A DNA stretch of 64,000 nucleotides from NCBI GenBank assembly GCA_947454705.1, contig CANGKZ010000003.1, forward strand, positions 186,001 through 250,000. The letters run 5' to 3'. Positions 33,963-45,000 of the stretch are shown here, piece by piece (position 1 is the first letter of the stretch; the number at the start of each line of letters is the position of its first letter). Made by a program: the position numbers and the translations under genes. The notes under the pieces were generated by a model, which made no database searches, was not told the origin of the DNA, and saw only the letters and a program-made list of their open reading frames with translations. The stretch comes from Verrucomicrobiota bacterium (GTDB taxonomy: Bacteria > Verrucomicrobiota > Verrucomicrobiia > Limisphaerales > UBA9464).

Positions 33963-36689
33963 TCAGCCCAGCAGGGTCCGGACCTTCGCGAGGGCTTCGT
34001 CGATCTTGGACGGCTCCTTGCCGCCGCCGCGCGCGTTGTCGGGCTTGCCACCGCCCTTGCCGCCCACGATGGGAGCAATGGCCTGGATGGTCTTGCCCGC
34101 CTGGATGCGGGAAACGAATTCAGGCGATACGGAAGCAATCAACGCCACGGATCCGGCGCTGTGGCCGCCGAGAACGATGACGCCCTGGAACAGGCCCTTG
34201 AGCGCATCGGCCACGCCCTGGAGGGTGTCGCCATCGGCCTCGCCGAGGTTGGCGAGCACCATGGGGATGCCTTGGACGGTTTCGACGCGCGCCACGAGAT
34301 CCTTGGCGCGTCCGGCAGCTTCGCGCTGGGCGGCGGCCTTGAGGCTCTTCTCGAGTTCCTTCTGGTGGGCGAGGAGGGTTTCGACCTTCTTCTCCAATTC
34401 GGCGAAGGGTGAATTCAAACGCCCGGCGAGGGCGCGGATGAGGGCTTCGTCGTTGCGGGCCTTGTCGAAGGCGGGCAGACCGGCAACGGCTTCGATACGG
34501 CGAACACCGGCAGCCACGGCGCCTTCGCTGAGGATGCGGAACTGGCCGATCTCACCGGTGGCGCGAACGTGCGTGCCACCGCAGAGCTCCATGTCGTAGC
34601 CGTCGAGCTGACCGGCGCGGCCGCCGATCTGCACCACGCGGACGACGTCGCCGTACTTGTCGCCGAAGAACTGCATGACGTCCTTGCGGCCCTTGATGTC
34701 GGCATACGGCACCTCGGACCAGCTCACGCCGCCGTTTTCGAGGATGCGCTCATTGACGAGGCGTTCGATGTCGGAGAGCTGCGACGCGGTGAGGGCGGCG
34801 CTGTTGAAGTCGAAGGTCAGTTTTTCCGGCGTGACGCTGGAGCCCTTCTGCGACGCGTCCTGGCTGGCAACCTGATGCAGGGCCCAGTGCAGGAGGTGGG
34901 TGACGGAGTGATGACGCTGAATCGCAGCGCGGCGCGAGGCATCGACGGCGAGGCGGACTTTTTGTCCGGTCACCGGAGCTTCGGAGCCTTCGAGGAAATG
35001 CAGGAAGGTGGGGCCACTCTTCTGCGTGGTGCTGATGCGCCACAACTGTCCGGAGCCGGTGAGCTCGCCGGAGTCGCCGACCTGTCCGCCCATTTCGGCG
35101 TAGCAGGTGGAGGCGTCGAGAATGACCGCGGTCTTGTCCTTCAAGGCCACGACTTCGAGCACGGTGGCCTCGGTTTCGAGGGCATCGTAGCCGAGGAAGG
35201 TGGTGGGGGACTTGGTCTCGACCTGCGAGAGTTCGATGACGGTCTTCTTCTGCGCGGCGCGGGCGCGGGCGCGCTGCTCTTCCATGAGGGCGTTGAAGCC
35301 CGCGGTGTCCACGGTGAGGCCGCGTTCGCGCGCCATCAACTCGGTGAGGTCGAGCGGGAAGCCGTAGGTGTCGTAGAGTTCAAAGGCGTTCTCCTTGCGG
35401 AACTGCGCGGAGGCTCCGGCGGCTTCGGCATAGGTGGAGAACAACGCGATGCCGCGATCCAGCGTCTTGTTGAATGCCTCTTCCTCCAGCTTGAGCACGT
35501 CCTTCACCTGCTGCTGCTTGGTGCGGATCTCGGGGAAGACGTCGCCCATCGTGCGGGCGAGGACATCGACGAGTTTGTAGAAGAACGGTTCGCGGAATCC
35601 GAGCGTGCGGCCGTAGCGGACGGCGCGGCGCAGGATGCGGCGGAGGACGTAGTTGCGGTCGTTGTTGCCGGGCTGGATGCCATCGGCCACGGCGAAGCTC
35701 AGCGTGCGGATGTGATCGGCAATGACGCGGAAGGCGACGTCCACCTTCTCCTGCTCGGTGTCACCGGTGCTGCCGGGCTTGGGCAGGGTGGAGCCGTATT
35801 TCTTGCCGCTGTGTTTTTCGATCTCGTCGAAGATGGGGCGGAAGATGTCGGTTTCGTAGTTCGAGATCTTGGCGTTGGCGAAGTCGGCAAATCCCTTCGT
35901 ACCCTGGATGATCGAGGTGACGCGCTCGAAGCCCATGCCGGTGTCCACGTGCTTGGCGGGGAGCGGGGAGAAGGTGCCGTCGGGATTCGCGTTGAACTGG
36001 ATGAAGACGAGGTTCCAGATCTCGATGCACTCGGGGCTGCCCTTGTTGACGAGCGCGCCCTTGGTGTCGCCGTTCGGGGTGAGATCGATGTGGAGTTCGG
36101 AGCACGGGCCGCAGGGGCCGGTGTCGCCCATCATCCAGAAGTTGTCCTTCTTGTTGCCGTTGACGATATGGACGGCGGGGTCGAGTCCGGCGGCGCGGAA
36201 CTTCTCGGCCCAGTAGCCCCAGGCTTCCTCGTCGCGTTCGCTCGGGTCGCCCTTGGATTTGTCGGGGTTGTAGATGGTGGCGTAAACGCGCTGGGGCGGA
36301 AATTTCCAGATGCCCACGACGAGTTCCCAGGCCCAGTCGATGGCCTCCTTCTTGAAGTAATCGCCGAAGGACCAGTTCCCGAGCATCTCGAAGAACGTGT
36401 GGTGGTAGGTGTCGAGCCCGACGTCGTCGAGGTCGTTGTGCTTGCCGCCAGCGCGGATGCACTTCTGGGTGTCGGCCGCGCGGGTGTCGCTGCCGGCGAT
36501 GGCGCCGCCCCACTTGGAGACATCGGCCTTGCGCTCGCCCAGGAAGATGGGGACGAACTGGTTCATGCCGGCGTTGGTGAACAGCAGGTTCGGGCTGTCC
36601 GGCATGAGGCTGGAGCTGGGAACGAGCGTGTGTTCCTTCGATCGGAAGAAATCGAGGTAGCTCTGGCGGATCTGGGCGGAAGTCATCAT
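33963..36689 (-). CDS. alaS: alanine--tRNA ligase
   Basis: 908 aa from the ATG at 36689 (MMTSAQIRQSYLDFF); a TTG three codons upstream is less likely. Charges tRNA-Ala. The class II core is seen at the N-terminus (SLMPDSPNLLFTNAGMNQF, GFERVTSIIQG); the editing domain has RHHSVTHLLHWALH and, later, ELCGGTHVRATGEIG, together the zinc-binding H-x3-H and C-x3-H pattern. The C-terminal oligomerisation domain ends with a glycine-rich GGKGGGKPDNARGGG segment. Full length and intact. Confidence 0.97.
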   Translation of the reverse strand: MMTSAQIRQSYLDFFRSKEHTLVPSSSLMPDSPNLLFTNAGMNQFVPIFLGERKADVSKWGGAIAGSDTRAADTQKCIRAGGKHNDLDDVGLDTYHHTFFEMLGNWSFGDYFKKEAIDWAWELVVGIWKFPPQRVYATIYNPDKSKGDPSERDEEAWGYWAEKFRAAGLDPAVHIVNGNKKDNFWMMGDTGPCGPCSELHIDLTPNGDTKGALVNKGSPECIEIWNLVFIQFNANPDGTFSPLPAKHVDTGMGFERVTSIIQGTKGFADFANAKISNYETDIFRPIFDEIEKHSGKKYGSTLPKPGSTGDTEQEKVDVAFRVIADHIRTLSFAVADGIQPGNNDRNYVLRRILRRAVRYGRTLGFREPFFYKLVDVLARTMGDVFPEIRTKQQQVKDVLKLEEEAFNKTLDRGIALFSTYAEAAGASAQFRKENAFELYDTYGFPLDLTELMARERGLTVDTAGFNALMEEQRARARAAQKKTVIELSQVETKSPTTFLGYDALETEATVLEVVALKDKTAVILDASTCYAEMGGQVGDSGELTGSGQLWRISTTQKSGPTFLHFLEGSEAPVTGQKVRLAVDASRRAAIQRHHSVTHLLHWALHQVASQDASQKGSSVTPEKLTFDFNSAALTASQLSDIERLVNERILENGGVSWSEVPYADIKGRKDVMQFFGDKYGDVVRVVQIGGRAGQLDGYDMELCGGTHVRATGEIGQFRILSEGAVAAGVRRIEAVAGLPAFDKARNDEALIRALAGRLNSPFAELEKKVETLLAHQKELEKSLKAAAQREAAGRAKDLVARVETVQGIPMVLANLGEADGDTLQGVADALKGLFQGVIVLGGHSAGSVALIASVSPEFVSRIQAGKTIQAIAPIVGGKGGGKPDNARGGGKEPSKIDEALAKVRTLLG

Positions 36690-36826
36690 GGCAGGCAAAG
36701 TGCGAAACGGAGCGGAGACCCTAGCGGAACCGCCACGAAACCGGCCAGAATGAAGTTATCGAGCCCGGGGTTGTCCCGGGAGGGCGCGTCGCGGCGGGTT
36801 TCCGCCGGGGATGGGCGACTCAGGAT

Positions 36827-37636
36827 TCAGGGCAGGATGGCTTCGATTTCCTTGCGGAGATCGCCGAGTTCCTTGCTCTTGAATTGACCCTTGGTTTTTT
36901 CCAAAACGCCCACGGTCTTGCGCAGGGCGCCGAGCAGTTCCTGTCGTTCCACGGCGCGGGACCCGGCGGCGTCGGCGGCATCGGAGATGAGCAGGTTTTC
37001 CAATTCCACGAGGCTGACCACGAGGTTCCGGAGCGTGACGCGCAGGTAGCTGCGCATGGCGGTGGTGCGGGCCTCGGCGGAGGGCTGGGCGAGAAGTCGC
37101 TGCAGGTGCGCGAGCTCCTGCTCCCAGTGCTGGAGTCGGGTGCGGCTGTCGCGCAGACGCCGAAGGTCCCTGCCCTCCTGCGCGGCGGAGCGGAGGACAC
37201 GGCAGAGTTCCTCAAATTCGGGCGGCTTCAACAGATAGGCGGCGACGCGATACTCCACAGAACGCGCGGCGGTCTCCACGGCGGGACGTCCGGTGAGGAG
37301 GATGGTGGGAACGGCCGCGGCAGGGGGCATGTTGGCGAGGAGTTCGAGGCGCTGATTGCCGGGCATGTCGATGTCGGCCAGCACGACGTCGAACTCCGAT
37401 TCGCCGAGGCGCTGCAGGGCATCGGCTCCATTCACCGCCTGCACGCAGGTGAAGCCGGCGCGCTCGAGGCGCTTGGCAAGTCCGACACGGAACTGCTCCT
37501 CGTCATCGGCAAAGAGCACGCGCACGAGCGGGCCTGCCTCCGGAACACCCGCCGGGGTGGCAGCAGCAGCGCCGGCGTGGGCGTGGGCCTCGTTCCGATC
37601 GGGATTCTCCTGCGGGATGGATTCCTGGGGATTCAT
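36827..37636 (-). CDS. response regulator receiver protein with coiled-coil C-terminus
   Basis: 269 aa from the ATG at 37636. After an Ala/Pro-rich lead of 35 residues comes a CheY-like receiver: VLFADDEEQ (acidic pair), VVLADIDMPG (phospho-acceptor Asp), ILLTGRP (Thr) and YLLKPPE (Lys). The rest is helical with heptads (DLRRLRDSRTRLQHWEQELA) and no DNA-binding or enzyme domain. It starts 19 bases after the hybrid kinase stop, so it is likely a target of that kinase working through protein contacts. Output unknown. Confidence 0.88.
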   Translation of the reverse strand: MNPQESIPQENPDRNEAHAHAGAAAATPAGVPEAGPLVRVLFADDEEQFRVGLAKRLERAGFTCVQAVNGADALQRLGESEFDVVLADIDMPGNQRLELLANMPPAAAVPTILLTGRPAVETAARSVEYRVAAYLLKPPEFEELCRVLRSAAQEGRDLRRLRDSRTRLQHWEQELAHLQRLLAQPSAEARTTAMRSYLRVTLRNLVVSLVELENLLISDAADAAGSRAVERQELLGALRKTVGVLEKTKGQFKSKELGDLRKEIEAILP

Positions 37637-37655
37637 AACAGGCTGGATTGTGGAT

Positions 37656-40600
37656 TTAGAACCGCATGACCTGCCCCACCTTGGCGGCGGTGCAGGCTTC
37701 GGCGAGTTTGGTCGCAAGGACCGCGAAATCGATCGGCTTCAACACGAGCTCGGAAAGCCCGAGCTGCTTCACCCCCTCGGTGGTGAGATCGCCGGCGTAT
37801 CCGGTCATGATCAAAATCGGTACACGCGGGGCGATCGACCGGATTTCGCGGGCGAGTTCGAGTCCGCTGAGGCCGGGCATGGTGAGGTCGGAGACCACGG
37901 CGTCGTAGTGCGCGGGGTCCTGGCGGAGACGTTCAAGGGCCTGGCCTGGATTGGCGCAGGCATCAACCCGGAATCCCTGGTGTTCGAGCAGCGGTCGGGC
38001 GCTGTTGAGCAGGGCCACCTCGTCGTCGACGAACAGGATGCGTTGTCCGGTCCCCGGGACTCGGCGCGGGAGGTCGATGACGCGTTCGCGCGATTCGGAT
38101 TCCGACGCAGGAAACGAGATTCGGAAGGTGGTACCGGCGCCGGGGCGGCTCTCGACCTCGATGGTTCCCTTGTGTTCCTGGATGATGCCGTGGACGACGG
38201 CGAGTCCGAGGCCGGTTCCTTCGCCCGGGCCCTTGGTGGTGAAGAAGGGGTCGAAGATGCGTTGAAGCACGGCTTCGCTCATGCCGTGTCCGGTGTCACT
38301 GATGCTGAGCTGGAGCCACTGGCTGCCCTTGGGACCGGGGCCGGGCTTGGCTTCGAGCGAGACCTTGAGGATGCCGGGGTTGCCGCGCATGGCGTGCTCG
38401 GCGTTGGCGCACAGGTTGACGACCACCTGGTGGATTTGGTTGGAATCCGCCAGCACGCTGGGGAGGCCGTCCGCGATGTTTTCCTCGATGGAGATGCTGG
38501 CCGGGAGCGTGGAGCGGATGAGCCTGAGCGCCTCGCGAACGACGGGCTCCAGCTGCATGCGGACGCGGACAGGATCCTGTCGCCGGCTGAAGGCGAGGAT
38601 TTGCCGAACCAGGCCGGTGGCGCGATTGCAGGCCTTGAGCACTTCACCGAGATTCTCGCGCAACTCGGTGTCGTGCGGATGATCCATCCGGACGATTTCG
38701 GTGAAGGAGATGATGGCTCCGAGGATGTTGTTGAAGTCGTGCGCAATGCCGCCGGCGAGGGTTCCGAGGGCTTCGAGCTTCTGGGTGTGACGGAGCTGGG
38801 CCTGGAGGCTTTGTTGTTCAAGCTGCGAGAAGAGGAGCGACAGCAGGTTGGCCACCGCGATGGCGAAGGTTTGTTCATCGGCGGTCCAGGCGCGGTCGCC
38901 GCCAAGATGCTCGCAGCACAGCACGCCGCTCTTGCCTTCGCGGGAACGAATGGGCGTGTCGAGCAGGGCGCCGACTCCGGACGGACTGAGGTACGCGGAA
39001 GCGAGCTCGGCGGTCCGGGGGTCGGTGGATACCTGGGTGACGGCCACGACCTCGGAGGCTTCCAGGGCGCTGAAATAGGATTCGAATCCCTTGCGGGTGA
39101 GTTCCTGTCCCTCGGAATGCCGGTTGGTGGGGCGCTGGAAAAACTCCAGGCAAACCAGAGCGGTGCGGGATTTGTTGTAGGTCCACACGCCCACGCGATC
39201 GACCTCCAGGGTCCAGGCCACGACCTCCACGATGTCGCGAAGGACCTTGCCCAGATTCTCCGCTGCGAGCGCGTAGGTACGGCTCAGAGTGCTAAGGGCG
39301 GCCTCGTGTCGCGCGTAGCGTCGATTGGATTCGACGAGTGCCTGCTCGGCCTTGCGTCGCTCGGTGATGTCCTGGATCTGCTTGATGAAGTGGCGCGGGG
39401 TGCCGTCGGGATTCCGCACCAGGGAAACGTTGGCACGGACCCACACGCTGTGCCCCTGTTTGTGGACGTAGCGTTTTTCGAACTCGCAGGCATCGAGCTT
39501 CTCCTCGCGCAGTTGCTTCATGCGTTCGAGGGAGGCCTCCAGGTCATCGGAATGCGTGAGCCCCTCGAACGGGCGCTGGAGGACCTCGGATCGCTCATAG
39601 CCCATGAGATTGCAGAAGGCCTCGTTGACCATGATCCAGCGTCCATCGAGCCCGACCAATCCCATGCCGATGGGGGAATGCTCGAGGGCGGAGCGGAACT
39701 GTTCCTCACTGGCACGGAGGGCGGTCTCGCTGCGGATTTCGTCTTCGAGAATGCTCAACAAAACAGAGCGCGAAGTCTCGGCCTCGGTGAGGAGGCGTCG
39801 CACTTCCACCTCGGCGGTTTCCTTGCGTTCGCGTTCGCGGAGGGCACGGATGCCGAATCCAAGGTCATCGGCCAGGCGCGCGAGGAGATTCACTTCCTCG
39901 GTTTCAAAGGCGTGACGTTCCGAGGTGCTGATGGCGAGGGAGCCGATGACTTCCTCGCCCACACGAATGGGCAGCGCAATTTCGGAGCGCAGCCCCAGTT
40001 GAATGATGCCCTTGCGAAACAGCGCGAGTCGGGGGTCCTTGAGCATGTCGCCAGAGACCACCGGACGACCGGTACGAATGGCGGTCCCGGCGGGGCCCTG
40101 GCCACGTTCATCGTCGCCCCAGGTCACACGCCACGACTGCGCAATCTCGGCGGACACGCCGGCCCAGGCTTTGGCGGTGACGGTTTTTCCCGGGTCGCGA
40201 TTGGCATAGGCCACCCAGGCAAGGTGGTAGCCGCCGATGCTGACGATGGTGGTGCAGTGCTGTCGAACGAGCGATTCCTCATCGCGACCGTGGGCGATAA
40301 TCTGGCTGCAGGCATTGATGGTGCGGAGGGCCCGGTTGACCCGTTGCAGCTCGCCACGGGTCCGTTCGAGCGGGGTGACATCGGTGATCGAGGAAAGCAG
40401 GCACCGTTCCCCGTTGAGCTCGATGATCACCCCGGAAAGCTGCACCGACATGCGTTCCCGCTGGGCGTTCCGAAATTGGAACGGGCGGTCATACACCTGT
40501 CCCTCCCGCTCGAGTTCGGCAAAGAACCGGAGACGGTCCGCATCATCCTCCCAAAGGCCGAGCTCGGCGAGGGACAGATGCATCATCTCCCCACGGCTGT

Positions 40601-42059
40601 AGCCGGTGAATCGTTCCATCGAGGCGCTGACCTCAACGAGTTTTCCATCGGTCAACCGTCGCAGGGCCAGGGCCGCCGGACTGCCGCGGAACACGCGGAC
40701 GAACTTCTCCTCCGAGGCCCGGAGCGCCGCCTCGCAGTTTCGCAGGGCGGTGAGATCGGTTTCAATCACCTCCATCTCCACACCTCCGTCGGGGGCAAGC
40801 GTGGGAAGCAGTTGAAAACGAATGCAGCGGATTTCGCCATCTTCCCGGCGGATCTGCATTTCGCCATCTCCGGAGGTCCGTGTTCGAACGCATTCCCTCA
40901 TGGTGGCGAGAAACCCCTCGCGATCCGATTCGAGGATCTGGGCATCGAGGCCGGCCGGATCCCGCGCGAGCTGTTCCGCACTCAATCCCCGCAGGGCGGC
41001 CACGCCGGCGCAAATCCGGAGGTTCGAGGGAGCCCCCTCCGCGGTGAAGTGGCGAAGGTAGGTGCCGGTGTCGGGCACATGACTCGTGATGCGGTGCAGA
41101 CGGTCCTCGGTTCGGCGGAGTGCCTGTTCCATGGCGCGTTTCTCCGCCCGGACGGCGATGAGCAGCAATGAGGCAATGCCTTGGACGGCGGCGAACGCTT
41201 GGATCTCCACCACCTCGCCGGTGAGACGACGGTACTCCATGCCTTTCTGGCTCAGGAGGGTGGACACCACTTCGCTCACGCCGACGGCGAGCGTCAGCAG
41301 CGAGGCCTCGCGGGCATTGAATCGATACGCCGCCCAGACGATGGGCAGCACGAGGAGGCATCGGTTGGGAAGAATGGGAAGCCGCTCATGAAGGGGCCCG
41401 AAAGTGAACCACACCAGCATCAGTGCCAGGCCGAGAAGACAGAGCCACTCCATCCGATGAGCCCACCGCAGGGCCGACCGCGGCTGCTCAACGGAACGCG
41501 GGGCAAGGGCCGTCGTCAGGGCCGGTGTGAAAAGGAGGAAGGAAAGGCCATCGGCCATCCAGCGCATGCGGAGATCCGACCAGGACGACTCCACTGCAGT
41601 GCCCTTGGTGGAGCTGAATCCGGCGAGGGACGAGAGAACGCAGACGGAGGCGGCGGTTCCAATCAGGGCCAGGATCTCCCGGGGGTATTGGAAGGAGCCG
41701 ACGCGTCCGGCCCTTCCCGTGATCCACGCGGTCCCACCGGCGAGACCCGCGATGCCAATGGCGGTCAGGGACCACAGGGCGGCGTTCTCTCGGTCGGTGA
41801 AGAGAATGAACGCGACCTGCCCGGCCGCGACTCCGGCGAAGATTCCCGGGCGCACCCCGCGGGGCGCGAGCAACAATCCGGCAAGAACGATTCCGCTCCA
41901 CGGAGTCAGTGCGTAGCAGATCCGCTCCACGTTGGGATCCACGGTGGAGAGAATCATCGACCCGATGTAGAGCGCGAACAACCAGCCCAGGTGGGAACGC
42001 TTCGTTTCGCTGGAAACAAGCGTCTCGCCGGAATCGGCTGCTGGAACGACGGGAATCAC
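37656..42059 (-). CDS. MASE1/PAS/GAF hybrid histidine kinase with receiver
   Basis: About 1467 aa. Order: MASE1-like membrane sensor of about eight helices (to ~290), two PAS domains (one with GYSRGEMMHLSLAELGLW), GAF, PAS (GYERSEVLQRPFEGLTHSDD), GAF, HisKA with GGIAHDFNNILG, HATPase with VVVNLCANAEHAM, ISDTGHGM and GTGLGLAVVHGI, and a C-terminal receiver (FVDDE, VSDLTMPG, MTGYAG, LKPID). Start: the frame is open to a GTG at 42200, but that would overlap the upstream gene by 145 bases. The GTG at 42059 overlaps the upstream TGA as GTGA, a normal coupling arrangement, and is preferred. A later start cannot be excluded. Confidence 0.92.
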   Translation of the reverse strand: MIPVVPAADSGETLVSSETKRSHLGWLFALYIGSMILSTVDPNVERICYALTPWSGIVLAGLLLAPRGVRPGIFAGVAAGQVAFILFTDRENAALWSLTAIGIAGLAGGTAWITGRAGRVGSFQYPREILALIGTAASVCVLSSLAGFSSTKGTAVESSWSDLRMRWMADGLSFLLFTPALTTALAPRSVEQPRSALRWAHRMEWLCLLGLALMLVWFTFGPLHERLPILPNRCLLVLPIVWAAYRFNAREASLLTLAVGVSEVVSTLLSQKGMEYRRLTGEVVEIQAFAAVQGIASLLLIAVRAEKRAMEQALRRTEDRLHRITSHVPDTGTYLRHFTAEGAPSNLRICAGVAALRGLSAEQLARDPAGLDAQILESDREGFLATMRECVRTRTSGDGEMQIRREDGEIRCIRFQLLPTLAPDGGVEMEVIETDLTALRNCEAALRASEEKFVRVFRGSPAALALRRLTDGKLVEVSASMERFTGYSRGEMMHLSLAELGLWEDDADRLRFFAELEREGQVYDRPFQFRNAQRERMSVQLSGVIIELNGERCLLSSITDVTPLERTRGELQRVNRALRTINACSQIIAHGRDEESLVRQHCTTIVSIGGYHLAWVAYANRDPGKTVTAKAWAGVSAEIAQSWRVTWGDDERGQGPAGTAIRTGRPVVSGDMLKDPRLALFRKGIIQLGLRSEIALPIRVGEEVIGSLAISTSERHAFETEEVNLLARLADDLGFGIRALRERERKETAEVEVRRLLTEAETSRSVLLSILEDEIRSETALRASEEQFRSALEHSPIGMGLVGLDGRWIMVNEAFCNLMGYERSEVLQRPFEGLTHSDDLEASLERMKQLREEKLDACEFEKRYVHKQGHSVWVRANVSLVRNPDGTPRHFIKQIQDITERRKAEQALVESNRRYARHEAALSTLSRTYALAAENLGKVLRDIVEVVAWTLEVDRVGVWTYNKSRTALVCLEFFQRPTNRHSEGQELTRKGFESYFSALEASEVVAVTQVSTDPRTAELASAYLSPSGVGALLDTPIRSREGKSGVLCCEHLGGDRAWTADEQTFAIAVANLLSLLFSQLEQQSLQAQLRHTQKLEALGTLAGGIAHDFNNILGAIISFTEIVRMDHPHDTELRENLGEVLKACNRATGLVRQILAFSRRQDPVRVRMQLEPVVREALRLIRSTLPASISIEENIADGLPSVLADSNQIHQVVVNLCANAEHAMRGNPGILKVSLEAKPGPGPKGSQWLQLSISDTGHGMSEAVLQRIFDPFFTTKGPGEGTGLGLAVVHGIIQEHKGTIEVESRPGAGTTFRISFPASESESRERVIDLPRRVPGTGQRILFVDDEVALLNSARPLLEHQGFRVDACANPGQALERLRQDPAHYDAVVSDLTMPGLSGLELAREIRSIAPRVPILIMTGYAGDLTTEGVKQLGLSELVLKPIDFAVLATKLAEACTAAKVGQVMRF

Positions 42060-45000
42060 GGGGAGGTTGGCCGAAGCGGATGGGGAAGCGCGCCGGGACC
42101 GGGGTAACGCGGCGGTTCGGAGAGCCTGCGGCACATGGTGTTCACCTCGTCCTTCAGCTGGATCACGCGCTGCTCGCGCTCGATCGTGAGCTGATGCCAC
42201 CGCTGGAGTTCCGCGAGCTGGAGGCGGACCCGCTTCAGCGTTTCATTCCGCTCGGTAATCCATTGGGTGAACATGATCACGCCGCCGATCTCGCCATTCG
42301 GAAACCGCCACGGACGCACCTCCCACTGAAGCCATCCCTCGGTGCCATCGGCGCGCAGGAAGGGTTCCTCGTCGGAGCGCTCCACGCGGCCCTCCAACGC
42401 GGCAACGTGCGCCTGTTTCCAGCGCTCCGGCATGCTGGGGAAAACCTCGGAGCTCGGTCGTCCGACCAGGTCCACGTGCTCCAATCGATAGTCCGAACGC
42501 CAGCGCTGACTGGTCTGAAGAAAGCGGAGATTCCGATCCAGCATCGCCACCGCGGCCGGGACGCTTTCCACAAACTCGCGCAGGAGGGCCTCGCTCGACT
42601 TGAGCGCGTTCTCCATGCGTTTGCGACCGGTGATGTCGGTGAACACGGCGAGGGCGCAGGGAACGCCTCCCATTTCAACGCGATCGACCTGATAGCATGC
42701 CACCACGTCCTCGCCATGACGGTTCACCCAGCGCACCTCGGGTTCGATCCGGGTCGCGCCCTGGGCGCTGGCGATGGCCACGGCGGCGGGATGCGTGAAG
42801 GCGGCGACGGCGGCGCGTCGATCCTCCTCGTCCCTCCAGAATCCGAGTTCAACGGAGCTCTTTCCCACCACCTCTTCGCGCCGGCATCCGGTAAGGTTTT
42901 CCATCGCGGCGTTGAGCTCCAGGATCCCCCCGGTCTCAAGCTTGATGACCACAATCGGCACCGGACAGAGCTGGAACAATTGCGAGAATTTGGATTCCGA
43001 CTGTTTGAGCGAATCGTCGGCCTTCTTGCGTTCCGAAATGTCGCGCGCGATGAGGCAGATCCACTGAAGCCCGTCCGGCACGCGTGGGGCGGTGAGCATG
43101 AGGCCCACCGGGATCTCGGATCCATCGGTGCGCCGAAGCGTGAGATCCTCCACCCAGTCGCCCTTTCGACGCAGCGCCGGCAGCCCCTCGGCCGAAACCC
43201 TGCGGGCGCTTTCGGCGTTGAGGATGGAGGCGATCCGCAGGGCTTGGAGCGGATCGCTGGGGCCGATTCCAAGCATCCTGCGTCCGGCGGCGTTGAGGAA
43301 CTCCAATTGGCCCTCGGCATTGGCGAAGGCCACCAGATCCGGAGTAAGTTCGAGGATGCCGCCGAGGCGGTTTCGCTCGCGCTCGAGCACCGCGCGCTGC
43401 TCGAGCTCACGCACCCGCATGCGCATGCGCTGGCGGGTCACGAGGGCCGCGCCCGCGCCGGCGAGTCCGAAAAGTCCGGCCATCACAGTCGCGCGGAAAC
43501 CGAGCGTCTGCCAGAAGAACGGCTGGATGACAAAGGTGACGGCGGACTCCATCGGGCTCCACACGCCGTCGGAATTGGCAGCTTTGAAACGCAACCGGTA
43601 CGTGCCCGGTCCGGGCGGATAGAAGAACACGCTCCGGCTACCCCCGAGATCCTTCCACGCGTCATCGCGTCCATCGAGCCGGTACGCCGCCATCACCTTC
43701 TCAGGCGCCCGCAGCCCCGGGATGCTGATGTAGGCCGCGACCTCGTGTTGTCCCGGCGGCACGAGCACGGGTTCGGCGTTGGAAACAGTGGTGAACTTCA
43801 TCCGCCCCACGGAGTCCTCGATTCGAATGCGATCGATAAAAACATTGGGCGGGTTCACGTCCAATCGCAGGTACCTCGGATTGATGGTGGCCAGGCCTTT
43901 CAGCGTCGCAAACCAGAGCATTCCCGAACTGTCGCGAAGGGCGGCGGATTGCACCCCGGCCACACACTCCACGCTGGGAAGTCCGTCGCTGACCAGGAAG
44001 ACCTGTCCCTGCAGGCGGGGTCGGTTGCCGTCGGCCACTGCCTCGAGATCCGCCTTGGCCACGCGGCCAATGCCGTGATTGGAGGGCAGCCACCAGTAGC
44101 CCAGACCGTCGTCAACGAAGCCGAACACCTTGCCGACGGGAAGTCCGTTGGTGAGCCCGACATGCGTCATGGTTCCATTGCGCCACCGTCGCACCGGCAC
44201 CACTCCGCCGCCGATCCACAACGTTCCGTCCGATTCAAACTGCAGCGCCATGGTGTCGTGAAGCCGGGCCCCCGATTCATCCAACTGCTCCCTCCACTCG
44301 GCGCCTTCCAGTCGATACAACCCTTCGGAGCCACCGGCCCAGAGCTGTCCGGTCTTCGGATGTTCCGCAAAACAGGAAAGGTTTCCGAGCGTGACTCCGG
44401 GCTGATGGAACACGCGGAACTTTCCCGCTTCCTGCACGGCGACCGTGTCGCTGCCGCCCATCCAGACGCGGCCCTTGGAATCGGAAAACAGCGCCGCCAC
44501 CTGACGTCCACCGGTTCGAGAAGGATCAAGCAACTCGGTGGTGCCGTTGGTGCGAACGATCCAAGTGCCGTCGTTGAAATGAGCGGTCCACCGGTTGCCG
44601 TATCGGTCGCGCAGCAACGCCTGAACGAGGGGGAAATTCAGCGGCTCCGACTGGGAATCAGGCGGTCGCAACACCTGATCCACCGCCACCGCCACACCGG
44701 CCCCGTAACTCCCGAGCAACATGCGACCGGGGCCCTCCTCGATCATGGCGTTGATCTTCCGCGCAGGGGCGAGAGGCGACATGTCGATTCGACGGAACCT
44801 TCTTGGACGCAGTTCCACCATCCCCTCACCGCTGGTGCCGAGCCAGATGTCGCCCTCGGAATCCCCGGCGACGGAGCGAATGGAATTGTGCACCAGACCG
44901 TTTTTTTCCGTGAAGTGACGGACCGCACCCTGGACATCGACGACGTACAGACCGTTGGCCTCGGTTCCGATCCAGACGCGGGAATCGGAATCCTCATACA

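Noticed and set aside
34569-36887. Open frame of about 770 codons opposite alaS
   Set aside because: Shadow of a full-length alanyl-tRNA synthetase gene.
37356-41171. Open frame of about 1270 codons on the plus strand opposite the hybrid kinase
   Set aside because: It mirrors the coding frame of the kinase and exists because the GC-rich third positions leave few stops. Its translation has no family features.
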